A program made the position numbers and the translations under genes. DNA of 64,000 bases from Azorinus chamasolen (taxonomy: Eukaryota; Mollusca; Bivalvia; Cardiida; Solecurtidae), in NCBI GenBank assembly GCA_963576725.1, contig OY755242.1, positions 9,267,132 through 9,331,131 on the forward strand, read 5' to 3'. Positions 11,779 through 22,512 of this stretch are shown here, one piece after another (the stretch's first letter is position 1; each line of letters begins with the position of its first letter). A model generated the notes under the pieces. The model saw only the letters and a list, made by a program, of their open reading frames with translations. It made no database searches and was not told where the DNA came from.

Positions 11779-12185
11779 TTAGCTCACCAGAGCACAAAGT
11801 GCTCAGGGTGAGCTTTTGTGATCGCCTGATGTCTGTCGTCCGTCGGCGTGCATCGTGCGTCATGTGTCGTTCGTCGTCAACAATTTGAACCTTTCAAATT
11901 CTTCTCCTCTGAATCTACAGGGGCTTAGCTTTCATCTTTGGCATATAGCATCATCTGTAGGTTATATAAGTTATGTCCCTGGGGTCAAAATTGGCCCCGC
12001 CCCAGGGGTGCATTGTTTTCTGTAGAAACATATAGTGAAAACTTTGAATATCATCTCCCCTGAAACTGGAAGGTTCTTAGCTTCCATATTTGGCACATAG
12101 CACCATGTTCAGGTCCTCTACAAAAGTTATATAAATTATGCTCCTGTGGTCAAAATTGGCTACACCCCAGGGTGGACAGTTTCTA
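11779..12185 (+). mobile_element. Family A element, 3'-truncated
   Basis: Intact family A 5' hairpin followed by CGTCCGTCGGCGTGC and about two core units, breaking off near 12185 without a 3' hairpin. Confidence 0.7.
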
Positions 12186-12518
12186 GCAAACTTATAGCTG
12201 ACTGCGTTTTTAAGCATCTTCTCTTTGCTCATAAATAGGTCATTCAGTCAAGCAGTAGAGAGAGATGACCAGTGGCTATTTTAAGTGCACCTGTATCTGG
12301 TGCTGGAGCCAGTGTTAGTCGGTTCTGTCTACCCTTTACCTGTTCTATGTTTATTATTAATTTTAATGCCTACTGCATATTCATGAACAAAATAGTTTAT
12401 ATGAAGTATGGAAGGTGGAACATTGTAGCTATTTTTTTCCAAATTTCACAACCTACTGAATATTCATCTACAAAATAGTTATAATGAAATATAGTAGGTG
12501 GAACATTGTAGCTATTTT
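12186..12518. repeat. Tandemly duplicated segment, about 110 bp units
   Basis: ATTCATGAACAAAATAGTTT...GGTGGAACATTGTAGCTATT occurs twice (about 12370-12430 and 12450-12515). A related sequence lies near 57690-57780 in the opposite sense. The open frame at 12272-12478 is not credible. Confidence 0.5.
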
Positions 12519-13319
12519 TATACGCCCAAAGGGACGTATTATGGTATGGCGCATGTCGTCCGTCCGTGTGTCCGTCCGTCCGTCCGTTAGCAATTTCTTG
12601 TGCAACTAACTCCTCCTTTATTTTTCAACATAATTTCTTCAAACTTTCAGGAATGATAGATACTGATGTGTAGTTGTGCATATCAGTGAGATAACTCTCA
12701 TATCATTTTTCATTCTGGAGTTATTGCCCTTTGATAGTTTCGGGTAGCATTTTCTTGTGCAACTAACTCCTCCTTTATTTTTCAACATAATTTCTTCAAA
12801 CTTTCAGGAATGATAGATATTGATGTGTAGTTGTGCATATCAGTGAGATAACTCTCATATGATTTTTCATTCTGGAGTTATTTCCCTTTGGTAGTTTCGG
12901 GTAGCAATTTCTTGTGCAACTAACTCCTCCTTTATTTTTCAACATAATTTCTTCAAACTTTCAGGAATGATAGATACTGATGTGTAGTTGTGCATATCAG
13001 TGAGATAACTCTCATATGATTTTTCATTCTGGAGGTATTGCCCTTTGATAGTTTCGGGTAGCAATTTCTTGTGCAACTAACTCCTCCTTTATTTTTCAAC
13101 ATAATTTCTTCAAACTTTCAGGAATGATAGATACTGATGTGTAGTTGTGCATATCAGTGAGATAACTCTCATATGATTTTTCATTCTGGAGTTGTTGACC
13201 TTTGATAGTTTCGGGTAGCAATTTCTTGTGCAACTAACTCCTCCTTTATTATGCCCCCAAAGGCGGGCATATAGTAATCGCATTGTCCGTCCTTCCGTCT
13301 GTCCGTCTGTCCGCACTCA

Positions 13320-13569
13320 CCAATGGGTAGTCGTGTGACTTTTTCTAACTAGTCGCGCAAGTAAAATCATTAACCTGGCCATCTCTTGTGACATTAACCT
13401 GGCCATTTCTTGTGACATTAACCTGGCCAGTGGTGGGACATAGGGTTAGGGTTAGGGTTAGCTTCCAGATCATTCTATTTCAAAGTTAGAGCCAAAAATA
13501 CGTTATACTTGTGGGACTAGTCCCACAAGAAAAGATCAAAGGAAAAAGTCACACAAATACTCATTTGTA
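13320..13569 (+). mobile_element. Foldback MITE with telomere-like core, copy 1
   Basis: Terminal inverted repeats read GGGTAGTCGTGTGACTTTTT and AAAAAGTCACACAAATACTC. Inside are three repeats of TTAACCTGGCCA with TCTTGTGACA and then AGGGTTAGGGTTAGGGTTAG, which matches the animal telomere repeat. A CCGTCTGT microsatellite lies on both sides. Confidence 0.75.
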
Positions 13570-13621
13570 AGAACGTCCGTCTGTCCGTCCGTCTGTCCGT
13601 CCGTCTGTCCGTCCGCACTCA

Positions 13622-13870
13622 CCAAAGGGTAGTTGTGTGACTTTTTTTAACTAGTCCCACAAGTAAAATCATTAACCTGGCCATCTCTTGTGACATTAAC
13701 CTGGCCATTTCTTGTGACATTAACCTGGCCAGTTGTGGGACATAGGGTTAGGGTTAGGGTTAGCTTCCAGATCATTCTTTTCCAAAGTTAGAGCCAAAAA
13801 TAGTTTTTCTTGTGGGACTAGTCACACAAGAAAAGATCAAAGGAAAAAGTCACACAACTACCCATTTGTT
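13622..13870 (+). mobile_element. Foldback MITE with telomere-like core, copy 2
   Basis: Same structure as copy 1, with better inverted repeats (GGGTAGTTGTGTGACTTTTT and AAAAAGTCACACAACTACCC) and the telomere-like core at 13744-13763. Separated from copy 1 only by CCGTCTGT repeats. Confidence 0.75.
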
Positions 13871-15019
13871 AGCATGTCCGTCTGTCCTTCCGTCCCAAAT
13901 TCGTGTCCGGTCTGTAACTTCTTCATCTATCAATGGATTTTAATATAACTTGGCACAAATGTTCACCACACAAAGACGATGTGTTGCGTTCAACTCCCAG
14001 GTCCATGGGTCAAAGGTCAAGGTCACAGGGTACAATTACTTTATCACAAATTTCGTGTCCGGTCTGTAACTTCTTCATCTATCAATGGATTTCAATATAA
14101 CTTGCCACAAATGTTCACCAGACAGAGACGATGTGTCGCGTTCAACTCCCTGGTCCATGGGTCAAAGGTCAAGGTCACAGGGTACAATTACTTTGTCACA
14201 AATTTCGTGTCCGATCTGTAACTTCTTCATCTATCAATGGATTTCAATAATAACTTGCCACAAATGTTCACCACACAAAGACGATGTGTGGCGTTAACTC
14301 CCACGTCCATGGGTCAAAGGTCAAGGTCACAGGGCACAATTACTTTGTCACAAATTTCGTGTCCGGTCTGTAACTTCTTTATCTATCAATGGATTTCAAT
14401 ATAACTTGGCACAAATGTTCACCGCACAAAGACGATGTGTCGCTTTCAACTCCCAGGTCCATAGGTCAAAGGTCAAGGTCACAGGGTACAATTACTTTGT
14501 AACAAATTTCGTGTCCGGTCTGTAACTTCTTTATATATCAATGGATTTCAATATGATTTGGCACAAATGTTCACCAGACAATGATGATGTGTGGCGTTCA
14601 ACTCCCTGGTCCATGGGTCAAAAGTCAAGGTCACAGGGTACAATTACTTTGTCACAAATTTTGTGTCCGGTCTGTAACATCTTTATCTATCAATGGATTT
14701 CAATATAACTTGGCACAGATGTTCACCACACAAAGACGATGTGTCCCATTCAGCTCCCTGGTCCATATGTCAAAGGTTAAGGTCACAGGGTACAATTACT
14801 TGTTTATCTGTGAATGGATTTCAAAGGAACCTGGCACAAATGTTCACCACACAAAGACGATGTGTCAACTCCCTGGTCCATGGGTCAAAGGTCAAGGTCA
14901 CAGGGTACAATTTTTGGGGGCATTTGTCACGTGACTGTGACATCTCTTGTTTTTCAACATATTGTGTAAATAGAACACCCTTGGGGCGTATATTGTCCCG
15001 TCTTGCGGTGCTCTTGTTT

Positions 15020-15484
15020 TTAATTGTCTCCCCCTGATAATTCTTGAGTTACTGCCCCTGATATGTTAACTTAAAATTAAAGAAACTTTGTGCTGCACAT
15101 ATCTCTGAAACCAGTAGGGCTAGAGTCACCAAACTTCACAGGAATGTTCACCAGCATGAGTTGTTGTGCATCTGGGTTTTTTGATTGTCTCCCCCTGATA
15201 ACTTTGGAGTTACTGCCCCTTGTGACTTAAATAAGGGAAACTTTACTTTGTGTCACATGTATCTCTGAAACCACTAGTACTAGAGTCACCAAACTGACTA
15301 GCATGTGTTTTTGTGTACCTGGGGCTTTTGAATTGTCTCCCCCTTACAATGTTTGAGTTATTGCCCCTGATGACTTAAACATTAGATCCTGATAAGTTTG
15401 GAGTTACAGACATTACACTTGTGTATTGGAAAGGGGATGGGAGGGGGAGACATCTGTTTTTGTGACAAAAACAAACCTCTAGTT
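15020..15484 (+). mobile_element. Tandem-core fragment, unassigned family
   Basis: Three units carry ATTGTCTCCCCCTGATAA and CTCTGAAACCA...AGAGTCACCAAAC. The end GGGGGAGACATCTGTTTTTG plus a TGTTTTTGTGACAAAAACA hairpin and CCTCTAGTT parallels the 3' ends of families D and E. No 5' hairpin is visible. Confidence 0.55.
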
Positions 15485-15999
15485 ATACCCCTTTTTAACT
15501 TAGAATTTTTGGTTAAGGCTTTGTTAAAGTCCATTTATTTACATAACCCTTTGAGATAAAGCTTTTAAACTTGGAACACTTGTTCACCATCACAATCTTC
15601 ACCTGTAAACAAGAGTACATAACTCTGTCAAGCATTTTGACAGAATCAATCCCCTTTTTAACTTAGAATTTTCGGTTAAGGCTTTGTTAAAGTCCATTTA
15701 TTTACATAACCCTTTGAGATAAAGCTTTTTAACCTTGGAACACTTGTTCACCATCACAAGCTTTACCTGTGGGCAAGAGTACATAACTCTGTCTAACATT
15801 TTGACAGAATTTTGCCCCCTTTTAACTTATAAACTTTGGTTAAGGTTTTGGTTAAAGTCCACTTATTTACATAACCCTTTTAGATTAAGCTTTTAAACTT
15901 GGAACACATGTTCACAATCATAAGCTTCACCTGTAGGCAAGAGTACATAACTCTGTCTAACATTTTGACATAATTATGACGCTTTTTAGCTTGGAATTT

Positions 16000-16290
16000 T
16001 TAGCTCATCTGAGCAAAGCTTAGGGTGAGCTTTTGGGAGACTTGAATGTCCGTCGTGCTTCGTCAACAATTTGCTTGTGAACACTCTAGTGGTCACAATT
16101 GTAGTCCAATCTTCATGAAACTTGGTCAGAATGAATGTCTTGATAAAATCTCGGACGTGTTTGAAAGTGGGTCAAGTTGGGTTAAAAACTATGTCACTAG
16201 GTCAAGTAGTAGGAAAACCTTGTTAACCCTCTAGAGGTCACATTTTTAGCCCAATTTTCATGAAACTTGGTCAGAATGATTGTCTTGATA
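16000..16290 (+). mobile_element. Short hairpin-ended element fragment
   Basis: 5' end TTAGCTCATCTGAGCAAAGC then TTAGGGTGAGCTTTTGGGAG and CCGTCGTGCTTCGTC. The core contains CATGAAACTTGGTCAGAATG twice. No 3' hairpin is seen. Confidence 0.55.
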
Positions 16291-16679
16291 AGCTTCACCT
16301 GTAGGCAAGAATACATAACTCTGTCTAACATTTTGACATAATTATGACGCTTTTTAGCTTGGAATTTTTGGTTAAGGTTTTGGTTAAAGTCCACTTATTT
16401 ACATAATCCTTTCAGATAAAGCTTTTAAACTTGAAACATTTGTTCACCATGACAAGCTTCATCTTCATCTCAAGCATTTAGACACAATTATGGCACTTTT
16501 TAATTTAGAATTTTTGGTTAAGGTTTTTTGTTAAAGTATGCCAATTTAGAACCTTGAAACTTGGTTGCAAAATTGGACTTAGAATTTGAATTTAGCAAAT
16601 ACGTTAACCCCAGTTTATGTTGAACAAAACCTCGACGGGCGAATATTGTGCACACTGGCACTCTTGTATTGAATCACGC

Positions 16680-17020
16680 CATGTTTTGAAATGCATTTGG
16701 TCAGGTTATCACTGTGATACGGTGAGACCGTGGTGAACAAACATTTGTCAATGGCATGTAAATGTTTTAGAAAATCATTGTTGGATTTATAATAATGTAT
16801 TTGATACCGTCAGAAGAGTATACTTACTTGGTAGTGAAATGTCTTTACTTTCAGTAGCCGAAAAAATTAAGAAATTATCATATAAAATGTAAGAGTTACA
16901 GACTTGTTTGTACTTGAGGTACATGGGTGTCCGTTCTGTCAGTTAGAACCCAAAACATGTATAGCATATATAGACTGTCATTAAGCGGTAGAGACCTCTG
17001 TGTGCATAACATAGACTTGT
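16680..17020 (+). repeat. Right arm of a diverged long inverted repeat
   Basis: Partner of 9040-9430 in opposite orientation. It lies directly beyond the 3' end of the outer family C element, so the two arms enclose that stack. Confidence 0.6.
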
Positions 17021-17034
17021 TTTCCTTTTAATAA

Positions 17035-17298
17035 GTAAATTTTATTGATATAATGAAAGTTTATAAAGCAAACAAGTTGTTTTTATTACATTTCCTGACA
17101 CAAATACCCTTCATTTGTGCTTAAATAAACATCTTTGTTAAAAGCATAATTTTTTTATGTGTGTAGGTATCGGGACTGTCTCTAGACTGGATACGAAGCC
17201 TTTGTATACTTTCAAGATTATTTGGCTTATGCAAACACATGCCATATTAGAAATGAATTGCAGGTCCCCGGCACTTCAAATAACCCGGACTCGACTAT
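17035..17298 (-). mobile_element. Pogo/Tigger-like element end, inverted copy
   Basis: Reverse complement of 20647-20883 with moderate divergence. The shared end reads CAGTCGAGTCCGGGTTATT-like on the minus strand, which resembles pogo/Tigger terminal repeats. No transposase is visible. Confidence 0.5.
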
Positions 17299-17345
17299 TT
17301 TCTACACAGATGTTTGCTTAATGCAGAATGAAAGCAATGCCGAAA

Positions 17346-17887
17346 GCTCTGTCTGCATTAAGGTACTCCCTGTATTTAGAAAGCTCTCAGTCTGCATTAA
17401 GGTACTCCCTGTATTTAGAAAGCTCTCAGTCTGCATTAAGGTACCCCCTGTATTTAGAAAGCTCTCAGTCTGCATTAAGGTACCCCCTGTATTTAGAAAG
17501 CTCTCAGTCTGCATTAAGGTACCCCCTGTATTTAGAAAGCTCTGTCTGCATTAAGGTACCCCCTGTATTTAAAAAGCTCTCAGTCTGTATTAAGGTACCC
17601 CCTGTATTTAGAAAGCTCTCAGTCTGCATTAAGGTACCCCCTGTATTTAGAAAGCTCTCAGTCTGCATTAAGGTACCCCCTGTATTTAGAAAGCTCTCAG
17701 TCTGCATTAAGGTACCCCCTGTATTTAGAAAGCTCTCAGTCTGCATTAAGGTACCCCCTGTATTTAGAAAGCTCTCAGTCTGTATTAAGGTACCCCCTGT
17801 ATTTAGAAAGCTCTCAGTCTGCATTAAGGTACCCCCTGTATTTAGAAAGCTCTCAGTCTGCATTAAGGTACCCCCTGTATTTAGAAA
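17346..17887. repeat. 39-bp minisatellite, about 14 copies
   Basis: Nearly identical units contain GCTCTCAGTCTGCATTAAGG and TACCCCCTGTATTTAGAAA; two copies are 37 bp (lacking CA). Because 39 is a multiple of three and the unit has no stop in several frames, it produces long repetitive open frames on both strands (plus strand to 17918, minus strand to 17302). I do not regard these as genes. Confidence 0.9.
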
Positions 17888-17989
17888 CCTGTTTCGTGGT
17901 TATCTTGTAGGGGTTTGACGTTTTAATCATCATAGTTTCCCCTCACAAATCATCATAGTTTCCCCTCACAAATAAGGGGGCGTTTATTA

Positions 17990-18265
17990 ACCCTTTCACT
18001 CATATAAACGTGTTTTCATGCATTTGCAGAGGAGCCGTCTGATCAGGGTCTGCTCTGTTTGCTTTTGATTTGATATAGATCTGATTATTTAGTTTTTGTC
18101 AAAGCAAAAAATTCCCTTGAAAAGTTTACATTATTAAAATTAAGCTTATAAATATTCATGATGTTGTTATTTCCTATTTGAATTTTCAACAGGAAAGGGT
18201 GTTAGTGGAGACATTTATAAGGGAGAATACAGTATAACTCTTTGTTAGAAACTTAGTAGATAATT
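17990..18265. repeat. Partial palindromic MITE and AT-rich DNA
   Basis: Starts CCCTTTCACTCATATAAACG, a hallmark of the palindromic MITE, with GGAGCCGTCTGATCAGGGTC. It is a rearranged copy next to the complete one at 18266. Confidence 0.5.
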
Positions 18266-18510
18266 AACCCTTTACCTGATCTGTGTTCATGCAAGGAATA
18301 ACCACAATATGAATATTTATTAGCTCAATTTCTATAATATAAACTTTTCAAGGGAATTTTTTGCTTTGACAAACACTGTAGAATCAGATCTTTATCATGA
18401 CACAAGCAAACAGAGCAGACCCTGATCAGACGGCTCCTATAGGAGCCATCTGATCTGGGTCTACTCTGTTTGCAAATGTATGATAAGGCATTTGTATGAG
18501 GGAAAGGGTT
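18266..18510. mobile_element. Palindromic MITE, complete reference copy
   Basis: Ends AACCCTTTACC and GGAAAGGGTT form an inverted repeat. The interior has the near-palindrome CAGACGGCTCCTATAGGAGC followed by CATCTGATCTGGGTC. At least eight related copies or fragments lie in the window (for example 2878-3063, 7087-7437, 41001-41221, 43960-44560, 56884-57010). Confidence 0.75.
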
Positions 18511-18686
18511 ATCCAAGGATCATTTACCTAGAATTATATAGAAATTGGACCATTAGTTTCTTACAAAATTTATGTTTTTCACTTTTGTAAATTTTAGCTC
18601 TAGTGAACAGGTGACATTTTCTAATTTTGAAATCTTATAATTTTCTCCATGTCAGAAAATTGACCTTTACTCTGGTCTGTTTTTAG

Positions 18687-18792
18687 GGGAAAATGGAGGA
18701 AAATGGTGAGGACTTTTGGAGTCCAGCTGAAAAAGCTAAGGATGAACAGAAAAACTGTGTAGTCTGTATGATCAACCCGGTGAATGATGATG
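18687..18792 (+). CDS. RING-like gene, exon b (first zinc pair CxxC)
   Basis: The acceptor CTGGTCTGTTTTTAG precedes a 106-nt open exon that ends at the donor GATG|GTAATG. It enters in phase 0, matching exon a, and leaves in phase 1, matching exon c. It encodes 35 residues: an acidic region (MEENGEDFWSPAEKAKDEQK), then NCVVCMINPVNDD. CVVC supplies the first two zinc ligands of a RING-like module completed by exon c. A GTT microsatellite (18810-18837) and a family A element begin 17 and 46 bp after the donor. Function is inferred: RING-type modules usually act in ubiquitin ligases, but this one is atypical. Confidence 0.7.
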
Positions 18793-18809
18793 GTAATGTT
18801 CAGCTCATC

Positions 18810-18837
18810 TTTGTTGTTGTTGTTGTTGTTGTTGTTT
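18810..18837. repeat. (GTT)n microsatellite
   Basis: About nine GTT units directly upstream of a family A 5' end. Read on the minus strand it gives a poly-Asn artefact. Confidence 0.85.
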
Positions 18838-20646
18838 GCTGACCAGAGCACAAAGTGCTCAGGGTGAGCTTTTGTGATCGCCTGATGTCAGTCATGCATC
18901 GTCCGTAGTTCGTTGTTCGTCATTCGTCGTCATCAATTTGAATCTTTAAAAATCTTCTGCTCTGAATCTACAGGGTTCTCAGCTTTCATATTTGGCACAT
19001 AGCATCATGTTCAGGGTCCTCTACAAAAGTTATATAAATTATGCCACTGGGGTCAAAACTGGCCCCGCTTTAGGGCTGATCAGTTTTCAATAGAAACATA
19101 TAGTAAAACTTTGAAAACCTTCTCCTCTGATACTGGAAGGTTCTCAGCTTTCATATTTGGCACATTACATCATGTTCAGATCCTCTACAAAAGTTTTATA
19201 AATTATGCCCCTGGGGTCAAATTGGCCCCACCCCAGGGTTGGCTAGTTTTCAATAGAAACATATAGAGAAAACTTAGAAAATTTTCTCCTGAAACTGGAA
19301 GGTACAGTCTAATTGCGATACTACGAATCGGGACGGGGTCGGGCCGATTTTTCGTAGTTTCGCATTTTCGTATAAATGCATCTTTAGGATACGAACTAAT
19401 TTCCACTAACCTTTTCTCGGTTTCGTAGTGAATGCATACACATACCATACATCGATATTGTATTGGTCATTATATGTAATAATATTGTCGCAATTTACTG
19501 TTGCGTAATAAAGATATTCTTGTACATGTTTGTGTTATATTTAATATATTTTATGTCTCGTTTGACAATCTACTCACATTCCCGCTTACTACAGTGTACA
19601 TTAATGATTTTGTATCACGCGCCTCACGCAAGAGGTGGTCAAATCATAATGTGTAATGTCATATGCCAGTGCATAACGGGTTATGTAAAAAACACGAACC
19701 GCGCAATGCCAGCTCATCATAACTCTAGATAGGAGGGAGTAAACGAGTCATTTCCAAAGATTCTGTTCGTTCTTTTTCATCAAACCATATTCTGTGACGA
19801 ACGTGAAGTGACAACCTAGAATTTGGTGACAGCATAAGGATTTTAGTATTTAAATGCTCCATTTAACTAGAGACATGAACTCGAACTTTCTAGCAATCCA
19901 TAAGGGTTATGTATAAAACAAGAAACGAATCAATACATTCATATTTTTATTCAGGAATAAAAAAAATGCATAGAAAACTGTGATATCGTTTATATGCTTA
20001 TAGAAGCAGTGTAGACACAGGTTTGATGACCAGTGTAACGGTTGCAAGTTTTATATGCTATGAGACATTGACTACAAACAAACACGTCAGTATGCCTGTA
20101 TGCTAATCATTTATAACATGATGTGTGTGAAAACGTAATTGTGCATAATTGCACAATACAAACTTTAATAATTTGCGACATTTGATATGTAGTTAGTCTA
20201 ATCATGTCACAAACAAACACGGGTGCTGATCATAATACGCTACTGTACGTGTTAAAGCGTATCGGACAGGCCAGATGTGTCAACAACAGATAATTATGCT
20301 GAATGTCCAGAGCGACGAATGTCTCTCAGAAGTGTGAAAACATCGCACAGGTGAGATTCGTAAAAATGCATCTTTTTGCTACTGTTTTTGTGTTTAAGGG
20401 ACTGCGAAAACCTCTCGCAATAACGTGTTTTTCGTAGTTTCGCATTTTCGTACTTTTGCATCTTTTTGCAATTGAAACAAGAACAAAATCGGCCGGGACC
20501 TGGGGTGTTATTCGTAGCAAACCGGTATTTCGTTCGAACGTGATCCGTAGTATCGTGATTAGACTGTACTCAGATTTCATATTTGGCACATAGCATCATG
20601 TTCAGGTCCTCTACAGAAGGGGTGGCCAGTTTTCAATAGAAACATA
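18838..20646 (+). mobile_element. Family A element split by a TA-flanked element
   Basis: 5' GACCAGAGCACAAAGTGCTC then GTCGTCATCAATTTGAATC. Core units run to 19302, are interrupted by 19305-20566, and resume at 20569 (CTCAGATTTCATATTTGGCA). It is 3'-truncated at the pogo-like sequence. Confidence 0.7.
19305..20566. mobile_element. 1.26-kb TA-flanked TIR element (Tc1/mariner-type)
   Basis: Left end CAGTCTAATTGCGATACTAC and right end GTAGTATCGTGATTAGACTG are inverted repeats. TA lies at 19303-19304 and 20567-20568. The subterminal phrases TTTTTCGTAGTTTCGCATTT occur near both ends. No transposase frame is recognisable; open frames at 19463-19732 and 20326-20589 lack family features. Probably non-autonomous. 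Confidence 0.75.
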
Positions 20647-20690
20647 CAGTCAAGTCCCGGTTATTCGAAGTGCCGAAGACCAGGAATTCA
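20549..20690 (+). repeat. 142-bp segment duplicated in inverse at 36227-36368
   Basis: Spans the TIR end of one element, a piece of family A core and the start of the pogo-like sequence. The inverse copy differs at one base by eye, far closer than ordinary repeat copies in this window. Confidence 0.85.
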
Positions 20691-20883
20691 TTTTAAGGCA
20701 TGTGTTTGAATAAACCAAATAATCTTGAAAGTGTACAAAGGCTTCGTGTCGAGTCTAGAGCTTTAAGGAAGCTTTCGGTTATTTAAGCACAAATGAAGAG
20801 CATTTGTGTCAAGAAATGTAATAAAACAACCTATTTGCTTCATAAACTGTCATTATATCAACAAAATTGACTTCATTCTCAGT
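20647..20883 (+). mobile_element. Pogo/Tigger-like element end
   Basis: Starts CAGTCAAGTCCCGGTTATTC and is an inverted partner of 17035-17298. Its first 44 bp also lie inside the 142-bp duplication found inverted at 36227-36368. Confidence 0.5.
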
Positions 20884-21130
20884 GTTGTTATACCTTCTGA
20901 TCCTTCGAGATCATGAATTTCAGTACTTCTTGTTCTGAAAATTGAATACCGCTTAAGCCGGTGCTAGGGGGCGTGAGCAGTGTTGCACTTTCAATTACTG
21001 TTCATGAACAGACTCAATAAAACCGGGTCTGCAATTTTCTCTTTTTGTGTTGCAATTTTTGCTCTCGGGGGATCACCTCCCTTCAGAATTTTTAATAAAA
21101 GGGAAACAAATCTATGTTATGCATAGCGTT

Positions 21131-21317
21131 ACAAAAAAAGGCTTGTCCGCAGCATATCTCCGACACTACTTCAGCTAGGAACACCAAATATGGTGTGTGA
21201 GTACATCTTGGGATGGCGGAGTGTCACATAATATTTTTAGGTCAAGGTGACCTCATTTACAAAAAAAGCTTGTCTGGAAAATGTCTCCTACTTACTTCAA
21301 CTATGATCACCAAATAT

Positions 21318-21364
<47 letters not shown>

Positions 21365-22417
21365 ATCTTGGGATGGCAGAGTGTCACATACTATTTATAG
21401 GTCAAGGTGACCTTTACCTTTGACCTCATTTACGAAAAAAGCTTGTCTGGAAAATGTCTCCTACTTACTTCAACTATGATCACCAAATATGGTGTGTGTG
21501 TACATCTTGTGATGGCAAAGTGTCACATAATATTTGTAGGTCAGTGTGACATTGACTTTGGGCTTTATTTACAAAAAATTTCTTTGTCCAAAGCATACCT
21601 CCTATACCGAATTAGCTAGGATCGCCAAATATGGCCTGTGAGTTTGTCTTGGGATGGCGGAGTGTTGCATACTAATTTTAGCTTAATGTGACCTAGACCT
21701 TGACCTCATTTACAAAAAAGCTTGTCCGGAGCATATTTCCTACACTACTTCAGCTAAGATCACCAAATATGGTGTGTGTGAGTACATCTTAGGATGGCAG
21801 AGGTCGCATACTATTTATAGGTCAATGTGACCTTGAGCTTCATTTAAAAAAAATTGTCTTGAGCTTACCTACACTGAATCAGCTGCGATCACCAAATGTG
21901 GTGTGTGAGTTCGTCTTGGGATCACATACTAGTTATAGGTTAATGTGACCATGACCTTGACCTTTGACCTTATTTTAAAAAAGGCTTGTCCGGAGCATAT
22001 CTTCTTCACTACTTCAGCTAGGATCACCAAATATGGTATGTGAGTACATCTTGGGATAGCAGAGTGTCGCATACTATTTATAGGTCAGTGTGACCATGAC
22101 CTTGACCTTGGACTTCATTTACAAAAAAGCTTGTCATCCCTACACCGAATCAGCTAGGATCACTAAATATAGTGTATGAATTAATCTTCAGATGGTGGAA
22201 TGTTGCATTCTTTTTGTAGGTCATGTGGCCATGACCTTGACCTTTGACCTCAAATATGAAAAAAAGATTGTCATTTGGGGTAACTTGTTCAAATTGTGGA
22301 ATACTATGCAATCTTTACTTTCAGTTTGCAGTTGCATATTGCAGGCCTGCTTACAAAACGCATATTGTCAGTGCTTTGCTTTGGGGGCATTTGTCACATA
22401 CTGTGACACATTTCTTG
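21131..22417 (+). mobile_element. Family D-like tandem array, 5' end missing
   Basis: About eight units of 130-180 bp contain GATCACCAAATATGGTGTGT, CATCTTGGGATGGC and TGACCTTGACCTTTGACCT. The 3' end is TTGGGGGCATTTGTCACATA with a TGTCACATACTGTGACA hairpin and TTTCTTG. Open frames across it follow the repeat and are not genes. Confidence 0.65.
21319..21362. repeat. (GT)n microsatellite
   Basis: About 22 GT units expanded inside one core unit at the position where sibling units have one to four GT pairs. Confidence 0.9.
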
Positions 22418-22512
22418 ATCTGGGAGTTATGCCGTTTTGAACTTAGAAATCACCAGTTAGTAGTGAAGGAAAACCCGGTTTGATGTTGTGTCGACATTTC
22501 TTGTTGTTTTTT

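Larger units (their letters stand above)
13250..14950 (+). mobile_element. Family D element, complete
   Basis: 5' TATGCCCCCAAAGGCGGGCATA hairpin, then a CCGTCTGTCCG stretch containing two foldback MITEs (13320-13569, 13622-13870). About seven core units of 150 bp follow, carrying GGTCAAAGGTCAAGGTCACA. The 3' end is TTTGGGGGCAT (an inverted match to ATGCCCCCAAA), the hairpin TGTCACGTGACTGTGACA and CTCTTGT. Sibling family C units (for example 13085-13100) give the empty site. Several weak plus-strand open frames across the units are by-products of the repeat. Confidence 0.85.
12519..15017 (+). mobile_element. Family C element with nested family D insertion
   Basis: 5' TATACGCCCAAAGGGACGTA and CGTCCGTCCGTGTGTCCG. 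About five near-identical 160-bp units follow (CTTGTGCAACTAACTCCTCC...GATAGTTTCGGGTAGC). The 3' end is GGGGCGTATATTGTCCCG plus GCGGTGCTCTTGT, whose GGGCGTAT mirrors the 5' ATACGCCC. It is interrupted by 13250-14950. A shorter uninterrupted relative lies at 57029-57676. Confidence 0.8.
9738..16667 (+). mobile_element. Family C tandem-core element carrying nested insertions
   Basis: 5' end TTATACGCCCGTTTGAAAAA with hairpin partner CCGGGACGTATTATGG, then a CTGTCCGTCTGTCCG stretch. Core units of about 190 bp contain AACTCAAGTTCCCCTTGG and TTTACATAACCCTTTGAGAT. The proposed 3' end is GACGGGCGAATATTGTGCAC plus GGCACTCTTGT. It is interrupted by elements at 10037-11518, 11779-12185, 12519-15017 and 15020-15484, and by a short one near 16000-16290. 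Assigning both ends to one element is inferred from core units of the same family reappearing between the inserts. Confidence 0.6.

Noticed and set aside
13443..13461. Chromosome end or fusion point marked by telomere repeats
   Set aside because: Only three repeat units occur, inside a MITE present three times, so this is element content and not an ancestral telomere.
13733..15037. Overlapping plus-strand frames with repeated residue patterns
   Set aside because: They arise from near-identical family D core units; stops fall at unit variants and no coding bias is visible.
17328..17918. 196-residue repetitive open frame
   Set aside because: It follows the 39-bp minisatellite exactly, has mirror frames on the other strand and no start, splice or domain support.
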